Made by a program: the position numbers and the translations under genes. A model generated the notes under the pieces. That model was not told where the DNA came from, ran no database searches, and worked only from the letters and a program-made list of their open reading frames with translations. Shown here one piece after another: positions 29,480 to 38,141 of a DNA stretch of 64,000 bases. The DNA comes from Bradyrhizobium sp. NAS80.1 (lineage in GTDB: Bacteria; Pseudomonadota; Alphaproteobacteria; Rhizobiales; Xanthobacteraceae): contig NZ_LGHL01000064.1 in assembly GCF_001908205.1 (NCBI RefSeq), positions 1 through 64,000 of the forward strand, in the 5' to 3' direction. Positions within the stretch are counted from its first letter, which is position 1. Every line of letters starts with the position of its first letter.

Positions 29480-30262
29480 GTGGATCTTGGGATCAAAGGT
29501 CGCCGCGCCATCGTCTGCGCATCCAGCAAGGGCCTTGGCCGTGCCTGCGCCATCTCGCTGGCCGAAGCCGGCGTTCATGTCACGCTGACTGCGCGCGGCG
29601 CCGAAGCCTTGAAGAAAACGGCCGACGAAATCCGCAAGGCCTATCCTGATGTGAAGGTCACCGAAATCGTCGGCGACATCACGACGCCGGCGGGCCGCGA
29701 GGCCGTGCTGAAGGCCTGCCCAGAGCCGGACATCCTGATCAACAATGCCGGCGGCCCGCCGCCCGGCGATTTCCGCAACTGGACCCGCGACGACTGGATC
29801 AAGGCAATCGACGCCAACATGCTGACGCCGATCGAGCTGATCAAGGCGACCGTCGACGGCATGATGGCGCGCAAGTTCGGCCGCATCGTCAACATCACCT
29901 CGGCCGCGGTGAAGGCGCCGATCGACATTCTCGGCCTTTCCAACGGTGCGCGCGCCGGCCTCACTGGTTTCATCGCCGGCCTGTCGCGCAAGACCGTGAT
30001 CAACAACGTCACCATCAACGGCCTGTTGCCGGGCCCGTTCGAGACGGACCGTCTGACCGGCACCGCGAAGGCGGAAGCCGACAAGCGCGGCGTCACGCCG
30101 GACCAGATCCTGGCCGAGCGCGCCAAGCTCAACCCCGCCGGCCGCTTCGGTCAGCCCGACGAGTTCGGCTATGCCTGTGCCTTCCTCTGCGGCGCCAAGG
30201 CCGGCTTCATCACCGGGCAGAACATCCTGCTCGACGGCGGCGCCTTCCCCGGCACACTGTGA
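29480..30262 (+). CDS. SDR-fold protein with altered catalytic site
   Basis: 260 residues. The cofactor motif CASSKGLGRACA and NNAGGPPPG are present. Where SDRs have S-x13-Y-x3-K, this protein has NITSAAVKAPIDILGLSNGARAG, so the Tyr is Ser and the Lys is Arg. It keeps the end FITGQNILLDGGAF. I recall a conserved subgroup with the same LSNGARAGLTG string, so this is probably an inherited feature and not a sequencing error. GTG 29480 has GGGAG upstream. Its stop overlaps the next gene (GTGA), so the two are co-translated. Confidence 0.8.
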   Translation: MDLGIKGRRAIVCASSKGLGRACAISLAEAGVHVTLTARGAEALKKTADEIRKAYPDVKVTEIVGDITTPAGREAVLKACPEPDILINNAGGPPPGDFRNWTRDDWIKAIDANMLTPIELIKATVDGMMARKFGRIVNITSAAVKAPIDILGLSNGARAGLTGFIAGLSRKTVINNVTINGLLPGPFETDRLTGTAKAEADKRGVTPDQILAERAKLNPAGRFGQPDEFGYACAFLCGAKAGFITGQNILLDGGAFPGTL

Positions 30263-31248
30263 AGGCGGTCTGGTACGAACAGGCTGGACCGGCCGTCGAC
30301 GTTCTCACGTATGGTGAGATCGCGACGCCGGTCGCAGGCCCGGGCGAGTTACGCATTCGCCTGGAAGCCTCCGGTGTGAATCCAGCCGATGTCGGCCGGC
30401 GCGGCGGCAGCTATCGCGCGATGGAATATCCGCGCGTGATCCCGAACAGCGACGGCGCAGGTTTTGTCGATCAGATCGGCGACGGCGTGACGCGCTTCAA
30501 GGTCGGCGACCGTGTCTGGCTGTTCAACGGCCAGCGCAACGGCCGCGCATTCGGCACGGCAGCGGAATATATCGCGCTCGCCGAGCAGCTGGTGACACCG
30601 CTGCCGGATAATCTCTCTTTCGCGGAAGGCGCCACGCTTGGCATTCCCGCGATGACGGCGTGGTGCTGCCTGTTTTCGGACGGGCCGATCGTCGGCAAGA
30701 CCGTGCTCGTCACCGGCGGCGCAGGCGCAGTCGGCCACTACGCGGTGCAGCTCGCGAAATGGGGCGGCGCGCAGGTGGTCGCGACCGTCAGTTCGGCAAT
30801 GAAGGGCGAGCAGGCACGGCTCGCAGGCGCCGATCTCGTAGTCAATTACAAGGACGAGGACGTCGTCGCCAAGGCGATGGCTTTCACCGGCGGACGCGGG
30901 GTCGACCGTGTGGTCGATGTCGATTTCGGCGGCAACATCGCGACCACGCTGAAGCTGATGGCAGTCAATTCCACGATCGCCGTCTACGCCACCAACGGCA
31001 ACCGCACGCCCGTTGTGCCGATGCTCGAGCTGATGGAAAAATGCATCGCGCTCCGTGCACTCGTGCTGTTCGCGCTTCCGCCGACACTGCTTGCGGCGGC
31101 GCAGGCCGACATCTCGAAATGGCTGGCCGCAGGAAGGCGGATTCACAACGTCGCGGCGCAGTTTGCGCTGTCGGACACTGCACAGGCGCATCTGGCCGTC
31201 GAGAAGGGCGACAAGCTCGGTACCGTCATCGTCGACTGCGCGCGCTAG
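30259..31248 (+). CDS. NADPH:quinone reductase-like MDR oxidoreductase
   Basis: 329 residues, zinc-free medium-chain dehydrogenase: VNPADVGRRGG, PNSDGAGFVDQIG, LVTGGAGAVGHYAVQLAKW and the C-terminal AAGRRIHNVAAQFALSDTAQAH. It resembles quinone oxidoreductases (QOR/QorA type), which reduce quinones or alpha,beta-unsaturated carbonyls with NADPH. It starts with GTG overlapping the stop of the SDR-fold gene. Confidence 0.83.
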   Translation: MKAVWYEQAGPAVDVLTYGEIATPVAGPGELRIRLEASGVNPADVGRRGGSYRAMEYPRVIPNSDGAGFVDQIGDGVTRFKVGDRVWLFNGQRNGRAFGTAAEYIALAEQLVTPLPDNLSFAEGATLGIPAMTAWCCLFSDGPIVGKTVLVTGGAGAVGHYAVQLAKWGGAQVVATVSSAMKGEQARLAGADLVVNYKDEDVVAKAMAFTGGRGVDRVVDVDFGGNIATTLKLMAVNSTIAVYATNGNRTPVVPMLELMEKCIALRALVLFALPPTLLAAAQADISKWLAAGRRIHNVAAQFALSDTAQAHLAVEKGDKLGTVIVDCAR

Positions 31249-31252
31249 GTGC

Positions 31253-31309
31253 GAGAGCGTTTTCGAGCGAAGTGGATACCGGTTCGCGTAAAGAAAACGC
31301 GTCAGAACA
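31253..31309. repeat. dispersed rhizobial repeat fragment
   Basis: AGAGCGTTTTCGAGCGAAGTG, cut here for length, begins a block ending GAAAACGCGTCAGAACAA. GTTTTC...GAAAAC form its arms. I know near-identical blocks from rhizobial intergenic DNA, but only one copy is seen here. The remaining bases to 31397 show only a second short inverted pair. Confidence 0.4.
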
Positions 31310-31397
31310 AGAAACCAGCGCCCCGTTCCGATTCCATCGGTACGGAAATGGCTCTGGCGCGTGATCGGCCGCGTCAAGCACGCGTGGGCAAGCCCAA

Positions 31398-31874
31398 TCA
31401 ACGCCGCTTAGTCGCCTCGTCCTCGTCCCGTTCGCTGGGATCGGAGGAATCTGCGGTGAGACGCTCATCGGTCCAGTCGACGCCGAATTCGTCGAGCCCG
31501 TCCGCCAGGAGGTCGCCGAGCATGGGGTCGCCGAGCAGATATTGCACCGTCTCGTGCCGCGGCCTGCGATATGCGCCCCGCGCCTCCACGGCGCGGGCCC
31601 TCAGATCGTCCCAATCATCGATCGTGCCCTCACCGCGCCCGAGCCAGGTCAGCGCAACCAGATCGACCTGCTCGTCCTCGTTCAGCGCAGCGATGAAGCC
31701 GCCGAGCTCGCTGGCCACGGGGTCGGAGCCATTGTCTTCGAGGACATCGATGGCGTCGTCATCGGTCGGGTTCGAGCCGGAATCCGGATCGGAGTCCAAT
31801 TCCTTGACGTCGAATTCGCGCGCCTTCTCGATGATGAAGGCGAGCTTGTCGACGGAAATGGAAAGCTCTGGCAT
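31398..31874 (-). CDS. DUF3775 domain protein
   Basis: 158 residues. The start MPELSISVDKLAFIIEKAREFDVKE and the later ELGGFIAALNEDEQVDLVALTWLGRG match the DUF3775 pattern; function unknown. The protein is very acidic (many Asp/Glu, especially around residues 25-50 and at the C-terminus) and soluble. ATG 31874 follows AAGGGGGAGC; a longer frame toward 32042 is in the repeat region. It is convergent with the MDR gene. Confidence 0.7.
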   Translation of the reverse strand: MPELSISVDKLAFIIEKAREFDVKELDSDPDSGSNPTDDDAIDVLEDNGSDPVASELGGFIAALNEDEQVDLVALTWLGRGEGTIDDWDDLRARAVEARGAYRRPRHETVQYLLGDPMLGDLLADGLDEFGVDWTDERLTADSSDPSERDEDEATKRR

Positions 31875-31998
31875 GGGCTCCCCCTTGGCTCGTCGTCTGG
31901 TTTGTTCCAGGTTCCTCCGATAACGCAACATCATGACGGATGATCCATTGCGCTTGGCGGCGGAAACCCGCATCTTTCGCTGCCAATTGTCCTTCCTC

Positions 31999-32091
31999 GT
32001 CATTCCGGGGCGCGACAAAGTCGCGAATCCGGAATCTCGCACTACAATCTCGGGATTCCGGGTTCGATGCTACGCATCGCCCCGGAATGAC
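31999..32091. repeat. palindromic intergenic repeat, GTCATTCCGGGGCG family, copy 2
   Basis: The 14-bp ends are identical to those of the element at 26027-26129. The interior contains AATCCGGAATCTCG and CGGGATTCCGGGTT as an inner imperfect pair. It lies in the divergent gap between the DUF3775 gene and the first MBL-fold gene. Confidence 0.85.
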
Positions 32092-32129
32092 GATTGGGGG
32101 ACGCAAACAAGAAAATGGGGAAACGCCCG

Positions 32130-32978
32130 ATGCAGTGGAAGGTCGGCAGGGTCAAAATCACCAAGGTCGTGGAATTGGAGACGGTCGGCTCGACCCGCTT
32201 CATCCTGCCGCTGGCGAGCAATGAAGAGATCCAGAAGCTGCCCTGGCTGATCCCGCATTTCGCCACTGAAGAGGGCCGGCTGAAGATGTCGATCCACTCG
32301 CTGGTGGTGGAGACGCCGTCGCAACGCATCGTGGTCGATACCGGGCTCGGCAATGACAAGCAGGGCCGCAGCGTCCCGACCTGGAACAATCGTTCCACGC
32401 CATTCCTGGAGACGATGACCGCGGCAGGCTTTGCGCCTGACAGCATCGACACCGTGCTGTGCACGCATCTCCACGTCGACCATGTCGGCTGGAATACGAA
32501 ACTCGCCGGCGGCAAATGGGTGCCGACCTTTCCCAACGCGCGCTACGTCTTCGGCAGGACCGAATACGAGCACTGGCGCGACCATTCGACCGAACCGGAC
32601 AAGCAGGCCGTGTTCGACGATTCCGTGAAGCCGATCGTCGATGCCGATCGGGCCGATTTGATCCCGAGCGACCACCGACTTTGCGAGGAGATCAGCATGA
32701 TCCCGACCCCGGGCCACAGCCCCGGCCATATGAGCATCCTCATCCAATCGGCCGGCGAGCAGGGCCTGCTCACCGGCGACGTCGCCCACCACCCCTGCCA
32801 GATGGCGCATCTCGGCTGGTCCTCGACCGCGGATTCCGACCAGAACCAATCGGCGGCGACGCGGCGCGAATTGTTTTCGCGCTTCGTCGATACGCCGACG
32901 CTGGTGATCGGCGGGCATTTCTCGGCCGGGCACATCAAGCGCGACGGGGACGCGTTCAGGTTTGTGGCGTTGGGATGA
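32130..32978 (+). CDS. MBL-fold metallo-hydrolase, copy A
   Basis: 282 residues of the metallo-beta-lactamase superfamily. The zinc motif is THLHVDHVGW near residue 113-118, with further metal histidines/aspartate in TPGHSPGH, LLTGDVAHHP and GGHFSAGH. ATG 32130 is chosen because GGGGAAA lies just upstream; ATG 32115 would add five residues. It is probably a lactonase-like or thioester-type hydrolase with unknown substrate. It is a paralogue of the gene at 34937-35806. Confidence 0.85.
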   Translation: MQWKVGRVKITKVVELETVGSTRFILPLASNEEIQKLPWLIPHFATEEGRLKMSIHSLVVETPSQRIVVDTGLGNDKQGRSVPTWNNRSTPFLETMTAAGFAPDSIDTVLCTHLHVDHVGWNTKLAGGKWVPTFPNARYVFGRTEYEHWRDHSTEPDKQAVFDDSVKPIVDADRADLIPSDHRLCEEISMIPTPGHSPGHMSILIQSAGEQGLLTGDVAHHPCQMAHLGWSSTADSDQNQSAATRRELFSRFVDTPTLVIGGHFSAGHIKRDGDAFRFVALG

Positions 32979-32983
32979 TCTCC

Positions 32984-33105
32984 GTATCCCGGACGCGGTG
33001 CAGCGTGCAACGCTGCTCCGCAGAGCCGGGACCCAGAACTCCGAAACGTAGGCCCCGGCTCTGCAGCGCACCGCTTCGCGCTGCGCAGCGTCCGGAGCAC
33101 GAGAC
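32984..33105. repeat. palindromic intergenic repeat with CCGGCTCTGC arms
   Basis: CGCAGAGCCGGG and CCCCGGCTCTGCAG form the inner arms, and GGACGCGGTGCAGCG and CGCTGCGCAGCGTCC the outer, partly paired arms. It sits between the first MBL gene and the FAH gene. Confidence 0.6.
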
Positions 33106-33226
33106 CTTGGTCCACCCACCGAATTGAGAGGGCTGCAATGCGGCCCGTTTTGAGCGGTTGAATTTCCCGCCGCCGTGTTCCATGAAGCTATTTAACCGAT
33201 CGGTCCATCTCCAGGGAGAAACGAGA

Positions 33227-34069
33227 ATGAAGCTTGTTCGTTACGGCGAAAAGGGTGCGGAAAAGCCCGGCCTCATCGACAAATCCGGCCAGTTGCGCGA
33301 CCTGTCGGCGCATGTGAAAGACCTGACCGGCGAAGCCTATTCGCCTGAAACGTTGAAGAAGCTGGCTGCCATCGATCCGGCCTCGCTGCCCACCGTTTCC
33401 GGCAAGCCGCGCTTCGGCGCACCGGTCACCGGCATCTCGAAATTCGTCGCCATCGGCCTCAATTACAGCGACCACGCCAAGGAGACGGGCGCGGCGATCC
33501 CGACCGAGCCGATCATCTTCCTGAAGGCGAACACCTCGCTCTCCGGTCCGAACGACGCCGTCGAGAAGCCGCGCGGTTCGACCAAGCTTGACTGGGAAGT
33601 CGAGATCGCCGCGATCATCGGCACCCGCGCCAAGTACGTCTCGGAAGCCGACGCGCTGAACTACGTCGCCGGTTACTGCGTCTGCAACGACGTCTCCGAG
33701 CGCAACTTCCAGACCGAGCGCCTGGGCCAGTGGACCAAGGGCAAGTCGCACGACACGTTCGGCCCGGTCGGCCCGTGGCTCGCCACCAAGGACGAGATCA
33801 AGGACGTGCAGAACCTGTCGATGTGGCTCGACGTCAACGGCCAGCGCCGCCAGACCGGCTCGACCAAGACCATGATCTTCTCCATGGCCAAGTGCATCTC
33901 CTACGTCTCGCAGTTCATGACCTTGCTGCCCGGTGACATCGTCACCACCGGCACCCCGCCCGGCGTCGGTCTCGGCATGAAGCCGCCGACCTTCCTCAAT
34001 GTCGGCGACGTCGTCACGCTCGGCATCGAGGGCCTCGGCGAGCAGCGCCAGGAAATCATCGGGGCGTAG
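33227..34069 (+). CDS. fumarylacetoacetate hydrolase family protein
   Basis: 280 residues. N-terminal cap MKLVRYGEKGAEKPGLID and catalytic FAH domain with FVAIGLNYSDHAKETG, PIIFLKANTSLSGP, DWEVEIAAIIG, NDVSERNFQ and GDIVTTGTPPGVGLG, including the metal-binding E-x-E-type acidic residues. Family members hydrolyse or decarboxylate acylpyruvates and related 2-oxo acids (for example 2-hydroxyhepta-2,4-dienedioate isomerases, ureidoglycolate lyase). The start is set by AGGGAGAA seven bases before ATG 33227. It belongs to a row of five co-directional hydrolase/transferase genes. Confidence 0.87.
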   Translation: MKLVRYGEKGAEKPGLIDKSGQLRDLSAHVKDLTGEAYSPETLKKLAAIDPASLPTVSGKPRFGAPVTGISKFVAIGLNYSDHAKETGAAIPTEPIIFLKANTSLSGPNDAVEKPRGSTKLDWEVEIAAIIGTRAKYVSEADALNYVAGYCVCNDVSERNFQTERLGQWTKGKSHDTFGPVGPWLATKDEIKDVQNLSMWLDVNGQRRQTGSTKTMIFSMAKCISYVSQFMTLLPGDIVTTGTPPGVGLGMKPPTFLNVGDVVTLGIEGLGEQRQEIIGA

Positions 34070-34080
34070 GGTCTCCGCCC

Positions 34081-34223
34081 TCATCCTGAGGAGCGCGCAA
34101 CGCGCGCGTCTCGAAGGATGCGCCAAGAACAAAGTCACCCGACGTTCGCGCCGGGTGACCAGCGAATATCCCTCGTTGTCCATCCTTCGAGACGCGCGCC
34201 AAGGGGCGCGCTCCTCAGGATGA
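34081..34223. repeat. palindromic intergenic repeat, TCATCCTGAGG family, copy 1
   Basis: Perfect 18-bp ends TCATCCTGAGGAGCGCGC and GCGCGCTCCTCAGGATGA, plus inner arms TCTCGAAGGATG and CATCCTTCGAGA. It fills the FAH-GST gap. A relative with the same TCATCCTGAGG start is at 55689-55823. Confidence 0.85.
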
Positions 34224-34254
34224 GGACCGTCTGTCTGGATAGAGGTTATTTCAA

Positions 34255-34866
34255 ATGAAACTCACCTTCTCCCCCGCCTCGCCCTTCGCCCGCAAGGTTC
34301 GCATTGCCGCGATCGAGCTCGGGCTGATCGACAAGATCGAATTCACGCCGGCAACGGTCGCGCCGGGCACGGCCAACGAGGACTATTCACGCATCACGCC
34401 GCTGAAGAAGCTGCCGGTGCTGATCACCAATGACGGCGACGTGATCCTGGATTCGTATGTCATCGTCGAATATCTCAACGAGATGGCCGGCGGCAGTCTG
34501 ATCCCGGATTACGGTCCGCGGCGCTGGAAGGCCAAGACCAACCACTCCCTGATCAACGGCATGCTCGATTCCATGCTGCTGTGCCGCTACGAGAAGATGG
34601 TGCGGCCGCAGGGGCTGCAATGGCAGGCATGGTCGGACGACCACTGGAACCGGGCCTGGACCGGCATGGCGCGCTTCGAGAACATGCCGGAAGTCTTGAA
34701 CGGCCCGTTCGACATCTCGCAGATCGGCCTCGTTTGCGTGCTCGGCTATGCCGACTTCCGCTTCGCCGATTGCGGCTGGCGCAAGGCCTATCCGAAGCTC
34801 GATGCCTTCCACCAGAAGATGCTGGAGCGGCCCTCCGTGAAGATCTCGGTGCCGCCGGCGGCGTAG
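34255..34866 (+). CDS. glutathione S-transferase family protein
   Basis: 203 residues. N-terminal thioredoxin-like domain (1-80) with SPFARKVRIAAIELGL and KKLPVLITNDGDVILDSYVIVEYL (the SNAIL/TRAIL-like helix), then an all-helical C-terminal domain. It conjugates glutathione to electrophiles or uses it in isomerisation or reduction; S9 is the candidate activating residue. It lies between FAH-family and MBL-fold genes, consistent with a detoxification or catabolic row. Confidence 0.85.
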   Translation: MKLTFSPASPFARKVRIAAIELGLIDKIEFTPATVAPGTANEDYSRITPLKKLPVLITNDGDVILDSYVIVEYLNEMAGGSLIPDYGPRRWKAKTNHSLINGMLDSMLLCRYEKMVRPQGLQWQAWSDDHWNRAWTGMARFENMPEVLNGPFDISQIGLVCVLGYADFRFADCGWRKAYPKLDAFHQKMLERPSVKISVPPAA

Positions 34867-34870
34867 TTTG

Positions 34871-34917
34871 AGCATGATCTTTTCGGAAGACCGCTGCACA
34901 CTTTTCCGGATCATGCT
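34871..34917. repeat. 47-base rhizobial repeat AGCATGATC...GATCATGCT, copy 1
   Basis: Ends AGCATGATC and GATCATGCT are perfect inverted repeats; the interior has TTTTCGGAA and CTTTTCCGG. A near-identical 47-base copy lies at 39073-39119. The element is common in Rhizobiales from memory. Confidence 0.8.
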
Positions 34918-34936
34918 GTAAACCCCGGGAGTTCTC

Positions 34937-35806
34937 ATGAGCCTGAAGTTCTCGGTCGGCGATCTTACCGTCCATCGCGTCATCGAGCAGGAAACCTCGT
35001 TCGTTCCGGCGCTGGATATGCTGCCGGGACTTTCGGCCGAGGTGCTGGCCGAAAACCGGGACTGGATGCGGCAGGCCAGGGCGCTGGATGACCAGGACGT
35101 GTTGCTCCTGTGCTTCCAGTCCTATGTGGTGAAGACGCCGCATCACACCATCCTGATCGACAGCTGCATCGGCAACGACAAGCCGCGCCCCAATCGGCCG
35201 AAATGGAATATGAAGACCGACGACACTTATCTGCGCGGGCTGGGCGCTGCCGGATTCTCGCCTGACGACATCGACTTCGTGATGTGCACGCATCTGCATG
35301 TCGATCACGTCGGCTGGAATACGCGGCTTGAGAACGGGCGCTGGGTGCCGACCTTCCCCAAGGCGCGTTACGTCTTCGCCAAGCAGGAGTTCGACTACTG
35401 GTCCGAGCAGAACGCGAAGGCGGAGGTCCCGCCCTTCGCCGACAGCGTGCTGCCGGTCGTCGAGGCCAAGCGCCACGAGCTCGTCGGCAACGACCATCAA
35501 ATCGGCGATCATGTCCGCATCCTGCCGACACCTGGCCACACGCCCGGCCATGTCGCCATCGCGATGGGCCGCGGCAAGGACGACGCCGTGTTCTCCGGCG
35601 ACCTCATGCACTCGCCGCTGCAGACGCTTTATCCGGAGCTGTCGATCAAGTTCGATGTCGATCCGGCCGCGGCGGCGAATACGCGCCGCAGCTTCCTGGA
35701 ACGCTATTGCGACACCGACACGCTGTGCTGCACCGCGCATTTCCCCTCGCCGTCGGTTGGCAAGATCAGGCGCAAGGGCAACGCGTTCGTCTGCGCGGCG
35801 GTGTGA
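34937..35806 (+). CDS. MBL-fold metallo-hydrolase, copy B
   Basis: 289 residues of the metallo-beta-lactamase superfamily: CTHLHVDHVGWNT near residue 118, TPGHTPGHVA, VFSGDLMHSP and CCTAHFPSP. It shares with copy A (32130) the strings CTHLHVDHVGW and GRWVPTFP-type loops, so the two are recent-enough paralogues. The last metal ligand region has AHFPSPSVGKI instead of GGHFSAGHIK. It is likely cytoplasmic; substrate unknown. Confidence 0.85.
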   Translation: MSLKFSVGDLTVHRVIEQETSFVPALDMLPGLSAEVLAENRDWMRQARALDDQDVLLLCFQSYVVKTPHHTILIDSCIGNDKPRPNRPKWNMKTDDTYLRGLGAAGFSPDDIDFVMCTHLHVDHVGWNTRLENGRWVPTFPKARYVFAKQEFDYWSEQNAKAEVPPFADSVLPVVEAKRHELVGNDHQIGDHVRILPTPGHTPGHVAIAMGRGKDDAVFSGDLMHSPLQTLYPELSIKFDVDPAAAANTRRSFLERYCDTDTLCCTAHFPSPSVGKIRRKGNAFVCAAV

Positions 35807-35815
35807 CGGGACTGC

Positions 35816-35931
35816 CGTAGGGTGGGTTAGCCCTGCGGCTGCGCGAAGCGCTGACGCGTGGCGTAACCCACCTCTTTGGTTTCCGCGGCGACAGAAGCGG
35901 TGGGCTACGCCTTCGGCTAACCCACCCTACG
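35816..35931. repeat. palindromic intergenic repeat, CGTAGGGTGGG family, copy 1
   Basis: Perfect 17-bp ends, CGTAGGGTGGGTTAGCC and its complement. Inside are GCGAAGCGC and GCCTTCGGC hairpins. A family member with CGTAGGGTGGGCAAAG ends is at 58642-58731. Confidence 0.85.
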
Positions 35932-35954
35932 ATTCCACCCGAGTGGAGGACACC

Positions 35955-37103
35955 ATGACAACACTCCCCGACATCCCCCTGCCCGCCGGCATCCGCTCGC
36001 GTTACGTCGACGGCATCAACGGCTTGCGCATGCATGTGCTGGAGGCCGGCTTCGAGACCAAAGGGCGGCGCTGCGTCCTGCTGCTGCATGGCTTTCCCGA
36101 GCTCGCCTTCTCCTGGCGGAAGGTGATGCCGGTGCTCAGCAACGCCGGCTATCACGTGATCGCGCCTGACCAGCGCGGTTATGGCCGGACCACGGGATGG
36201 AGCGCCGATTACGACGGCGATCTCAAGCCCTTCTCGCTCTTCAACCTGGTGCGTGACGCGCTCGGGCTGGTGTCGGCGTTCGGCTACAAACAGGTCGATC
36301 TGGCGGGACATGATTTCGGCAGTCCGGTCGCGGCCTGGTGCGCGCTGATGCGACCGGACATATTTCGTTCTGTCACGATGATGAGCGCCCCGTTCGGCGG
36401 AGCGCCGCCGCTGCCGTTTGGCACGGTCGACGCGCCGGCGAAGCCACCGGTGGAAGATCCCGTGCATCGCGAGCTTGCCGCGCTGCCGCGCCCGCGAAAA
36501 CACTATCAATGGTACTATTCGACACGCGCGGCTAACGCGGACATGCATCGCGCACCGCAGGGCGTGCATGATTTCCTCCGCGCCTACTATCATCACAAGA
36601 GCGCTGATTGGACCGACAACAAGCCCTATCCGCTGAAGTCGTGGTCGGCGAATGAGCTGGCAAAGCTGCCGACCTACTATGTGATGGACGCTGGCGAGAC
36701 CATGGCCGAGACGGTCGCGAGGGAGAAGCCGTCACCCGCCGCGATCGCCGCCAATCATTGGCTGCCAGACAGCGAGCTCTCGTACTACAGCGCCGAATAC
36801 GCCCGCACCGGATTCCAGGGCGGCCTGCAATGGTATCGCTGCGGCACGTCGGGCGCTTTCAATAGCGAGTTGCAACTGTTCGCCGGCCGCAGCATCGACG
36901 TGCCCTCCTGCTTCATCTCCGGCAAGCAGGATTGGGGCACCTACCAGCGCCCCGGCGTGTTCGAGACGATGCAGGCTCGCGCGTGCACGAAGATGCTCGG
37001 CTGCCATCTCCTCGACGGCGCCGGACATTGGGTGCAGCAGGAACAGCCGGCCGAGGTGAGCCGGTTGCTACTCCACTTCCTCGCAAAGGTCCGCGCCGGT
37101 TGA
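35955..37103 (+). CDS. alpha/beta hydrolase, epoxide hydrolase-like
   Basis: 382 residues. Oxyanion HGFPE near residue 40, nucleophile aspartate in GHDFGSPVAAW near residue 118, and the late histidine in GAGHWVQQEQP. The Asp nucleophile and HGFPE fit soluble epoxide hydrolases or haloalkane dehalogenases, with epoxide hydrolase favoured by DQRGYGRTTG. It is longer than the usual ~320 residues because of an expanded cap. ATG 35955 follows GAGGA. Upstream reading frames are shadows of the MBL gene. Confidence 0.82.
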   Translation: MTTLPDIPLPAGIRSRYVDGINGLRMHVLEAGFETKGRRCVLLLHGFPELAFSWRKVMPVLSNAGYHVIAPDQRGYGRTTGWSADYDGDLKPFSLFNLVRDALGLVSAFGYKQVDLAGHDFGSPVAAWCALMRPDIFRSVTMMSAPFGGAPPLPFGTVDAPAKPPVEDPVHRELAALPRPRKHYQWYYSTRAANADMHRAPQGVHDFLRAYYHHKSADWTDNKPYPLKSWSANELAKLPTYYVMDAGETMAETVAREKPSPAAIAANHWLPDSELSYYSAEYARTGFQGGLQWYRCGTSGAFNSELQLFAGRSIDVPSCFISGKQDWGTYQRPGVFETMQARACTKMLGCHLLDGAGHWVQQEQPAEVSRLLLHFLAKVRAG

Positions 37104-37104
37104 T

Positions 37105-37135
37105 TTGACCGGAGAACCACGGCGCCTTATATAAT
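37105..37135 (+). promoter_or_regulatory. candidate promoter of mbfA
   Basis: TTGACC at 37105-37110 and an exact TATAAT at 37130-37135 are separated by 19 bases. The -10 hexamer runs into the Irr box, so bound Irr would block initiation. Confidence 0.5.
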
Positions 37136-37151
37136 TTAGAAACATTCTAAA
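37135..37151. promoter_or_regulatory. iron control element (Irr box)
   Basis: TTTAGAA-ACA-TTCTAAA is a perfect 7-bp inverted repeat with a 3-base spacer, matching the ICE motif known as the Irr site in Bradyrhizobium and relatives. It overlaps the -10 hexamer and ends 18 bases before the mbfA start, the geometry expected for repression when iron is low. Confidence 0.9.
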
Positions 37152-37169
37152 CTATATAAGCAGGGCCGC

Positions 37170-38141
37170 GTGAAGAATTTTGCCGATCTGACCGAGCGCG
37201 AGGTGCTTGCGGTCGCGATCTCCTCCGAGGAGGAGGACAGCCGCATCTACATGTCTTTCGCCGAGGACCTTCGGGAGCGATATCCGGACACGGCAAAGAT
37301 CTTCGAGGAGATGGCCGAGGAGGAACGCGGCCATCGGCATCGCCTGCTCCAGCTCTACGAGGAGCGGTTCGGCCAGCATCTGCCGCCGATCCGCCGCGAG
37401 GACGTCAAAGGCTTTTTGCGCCGGCGCCCGATCTGGCTGACCAAGAACCTGCCGCTCGACACGATCCGGAAAGAGGTCGAGACGATGGAGTTCGAGGCCG
37501 AGCGCTTCTACGCCAAGGCCGCCGAGCAGGCCGAGGATGTCGGCGTGCGTCGCCTGCTTGGCGATCTCGCCGAGGAAGAGAAGCACCATGAGAACCGTGC
37601 CGTCGCGCTGACCGACGAAATTCTGAAGCCGGACGTGCGCGCCGAAGAGGATCGCACGCGGCGACGGATGTTCGTGCTGCAATATGTGCAGCCGGGCCTC
37701 GCCGGCCTCATGGACGGTTCGGTCTCGACACTGGCGCCGCTGTTCGCGGCCGCCTTCGCCACCCACCAGAACTGGCAGACCTTTCTGGTTGGCCTTGCCG
37801 CCTCGATCGGCGCCGGCATCAGCATGGGCTTTGCGGAAGCGCTGTCCGATGACGGATCGCTGACCGGGCGTGGCTCGCCCTGGCTTCGCGGCATCACCTG
37901 CGGCGCGATGACAACGCTCGGCGGGCTCGGACACACCGCGCCCTATCTCGTGCCGGATAGTTGGCCCAACGCGTTCTGGATCGCGACCGCGATCGCCGGC
38001 GTCGTCGTGTTCATCGAATTGTGGGCGATCGCCTTCATCCGCTCGCGCTACATGGACACGCCCTTCCTCCAGGCGGTGTTCCAGATCGTGCTCGGTGGCG
38101 CCATCGTCCTCGCAGTGGGAATATTGATCGGCGCGGCCTGA
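37170..38141 (+). CDS. mbfA: membrane-bound ferritin-like iron exporter MbfA
   Basis: 323 residues. An N-terminal erythrin-vacuolar ferritin-like domain (1-150) has EExxH-type iron ligands in EEMAEEERGHRHR and GDLAEEEKHHENR. A C-terminal VIT1/CCC1 membrane domain (~165-323) has about five hydrophobic segments, starting GLAGLMDGSVSTLAPLFAAAF. MbfA exports iron and protects from iron and peroxide stress; in Bradyrhizobium it is repressed by Irr. The start is GTG 37170 with a weak AGGG. A perfect Irr box overlaps the promoter. Confidence 0.92.
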   Translation: MKNFADLTEREVLAVAISSEEEDSRIYMSFAEDLRERYPDTAKIFEEMAEEERGHRHRLLQLYEERFGQHLPPIRREDVKGFLRRRPIWLTKNLPLDTIRKEVETMEFEAERFYAKAAEQAEDVGVRRLLGDLAEEEKHHENRAVALTDEILKPDVRAEEDRTRRRMFVLQYVQPGLAGLMDGSVSTLAPLFAAAFATHQNWQTFLVGLAASIGAGISMGFAEALSDDGSLTGRGSPWLRGITCGAMTTLGGLGHTAPYLVPDSWPNAFWIATAIAGVVVFIELWAIAFIRSRYMDTPFLQAVFQIVLGGAIVLAVGILIGAA

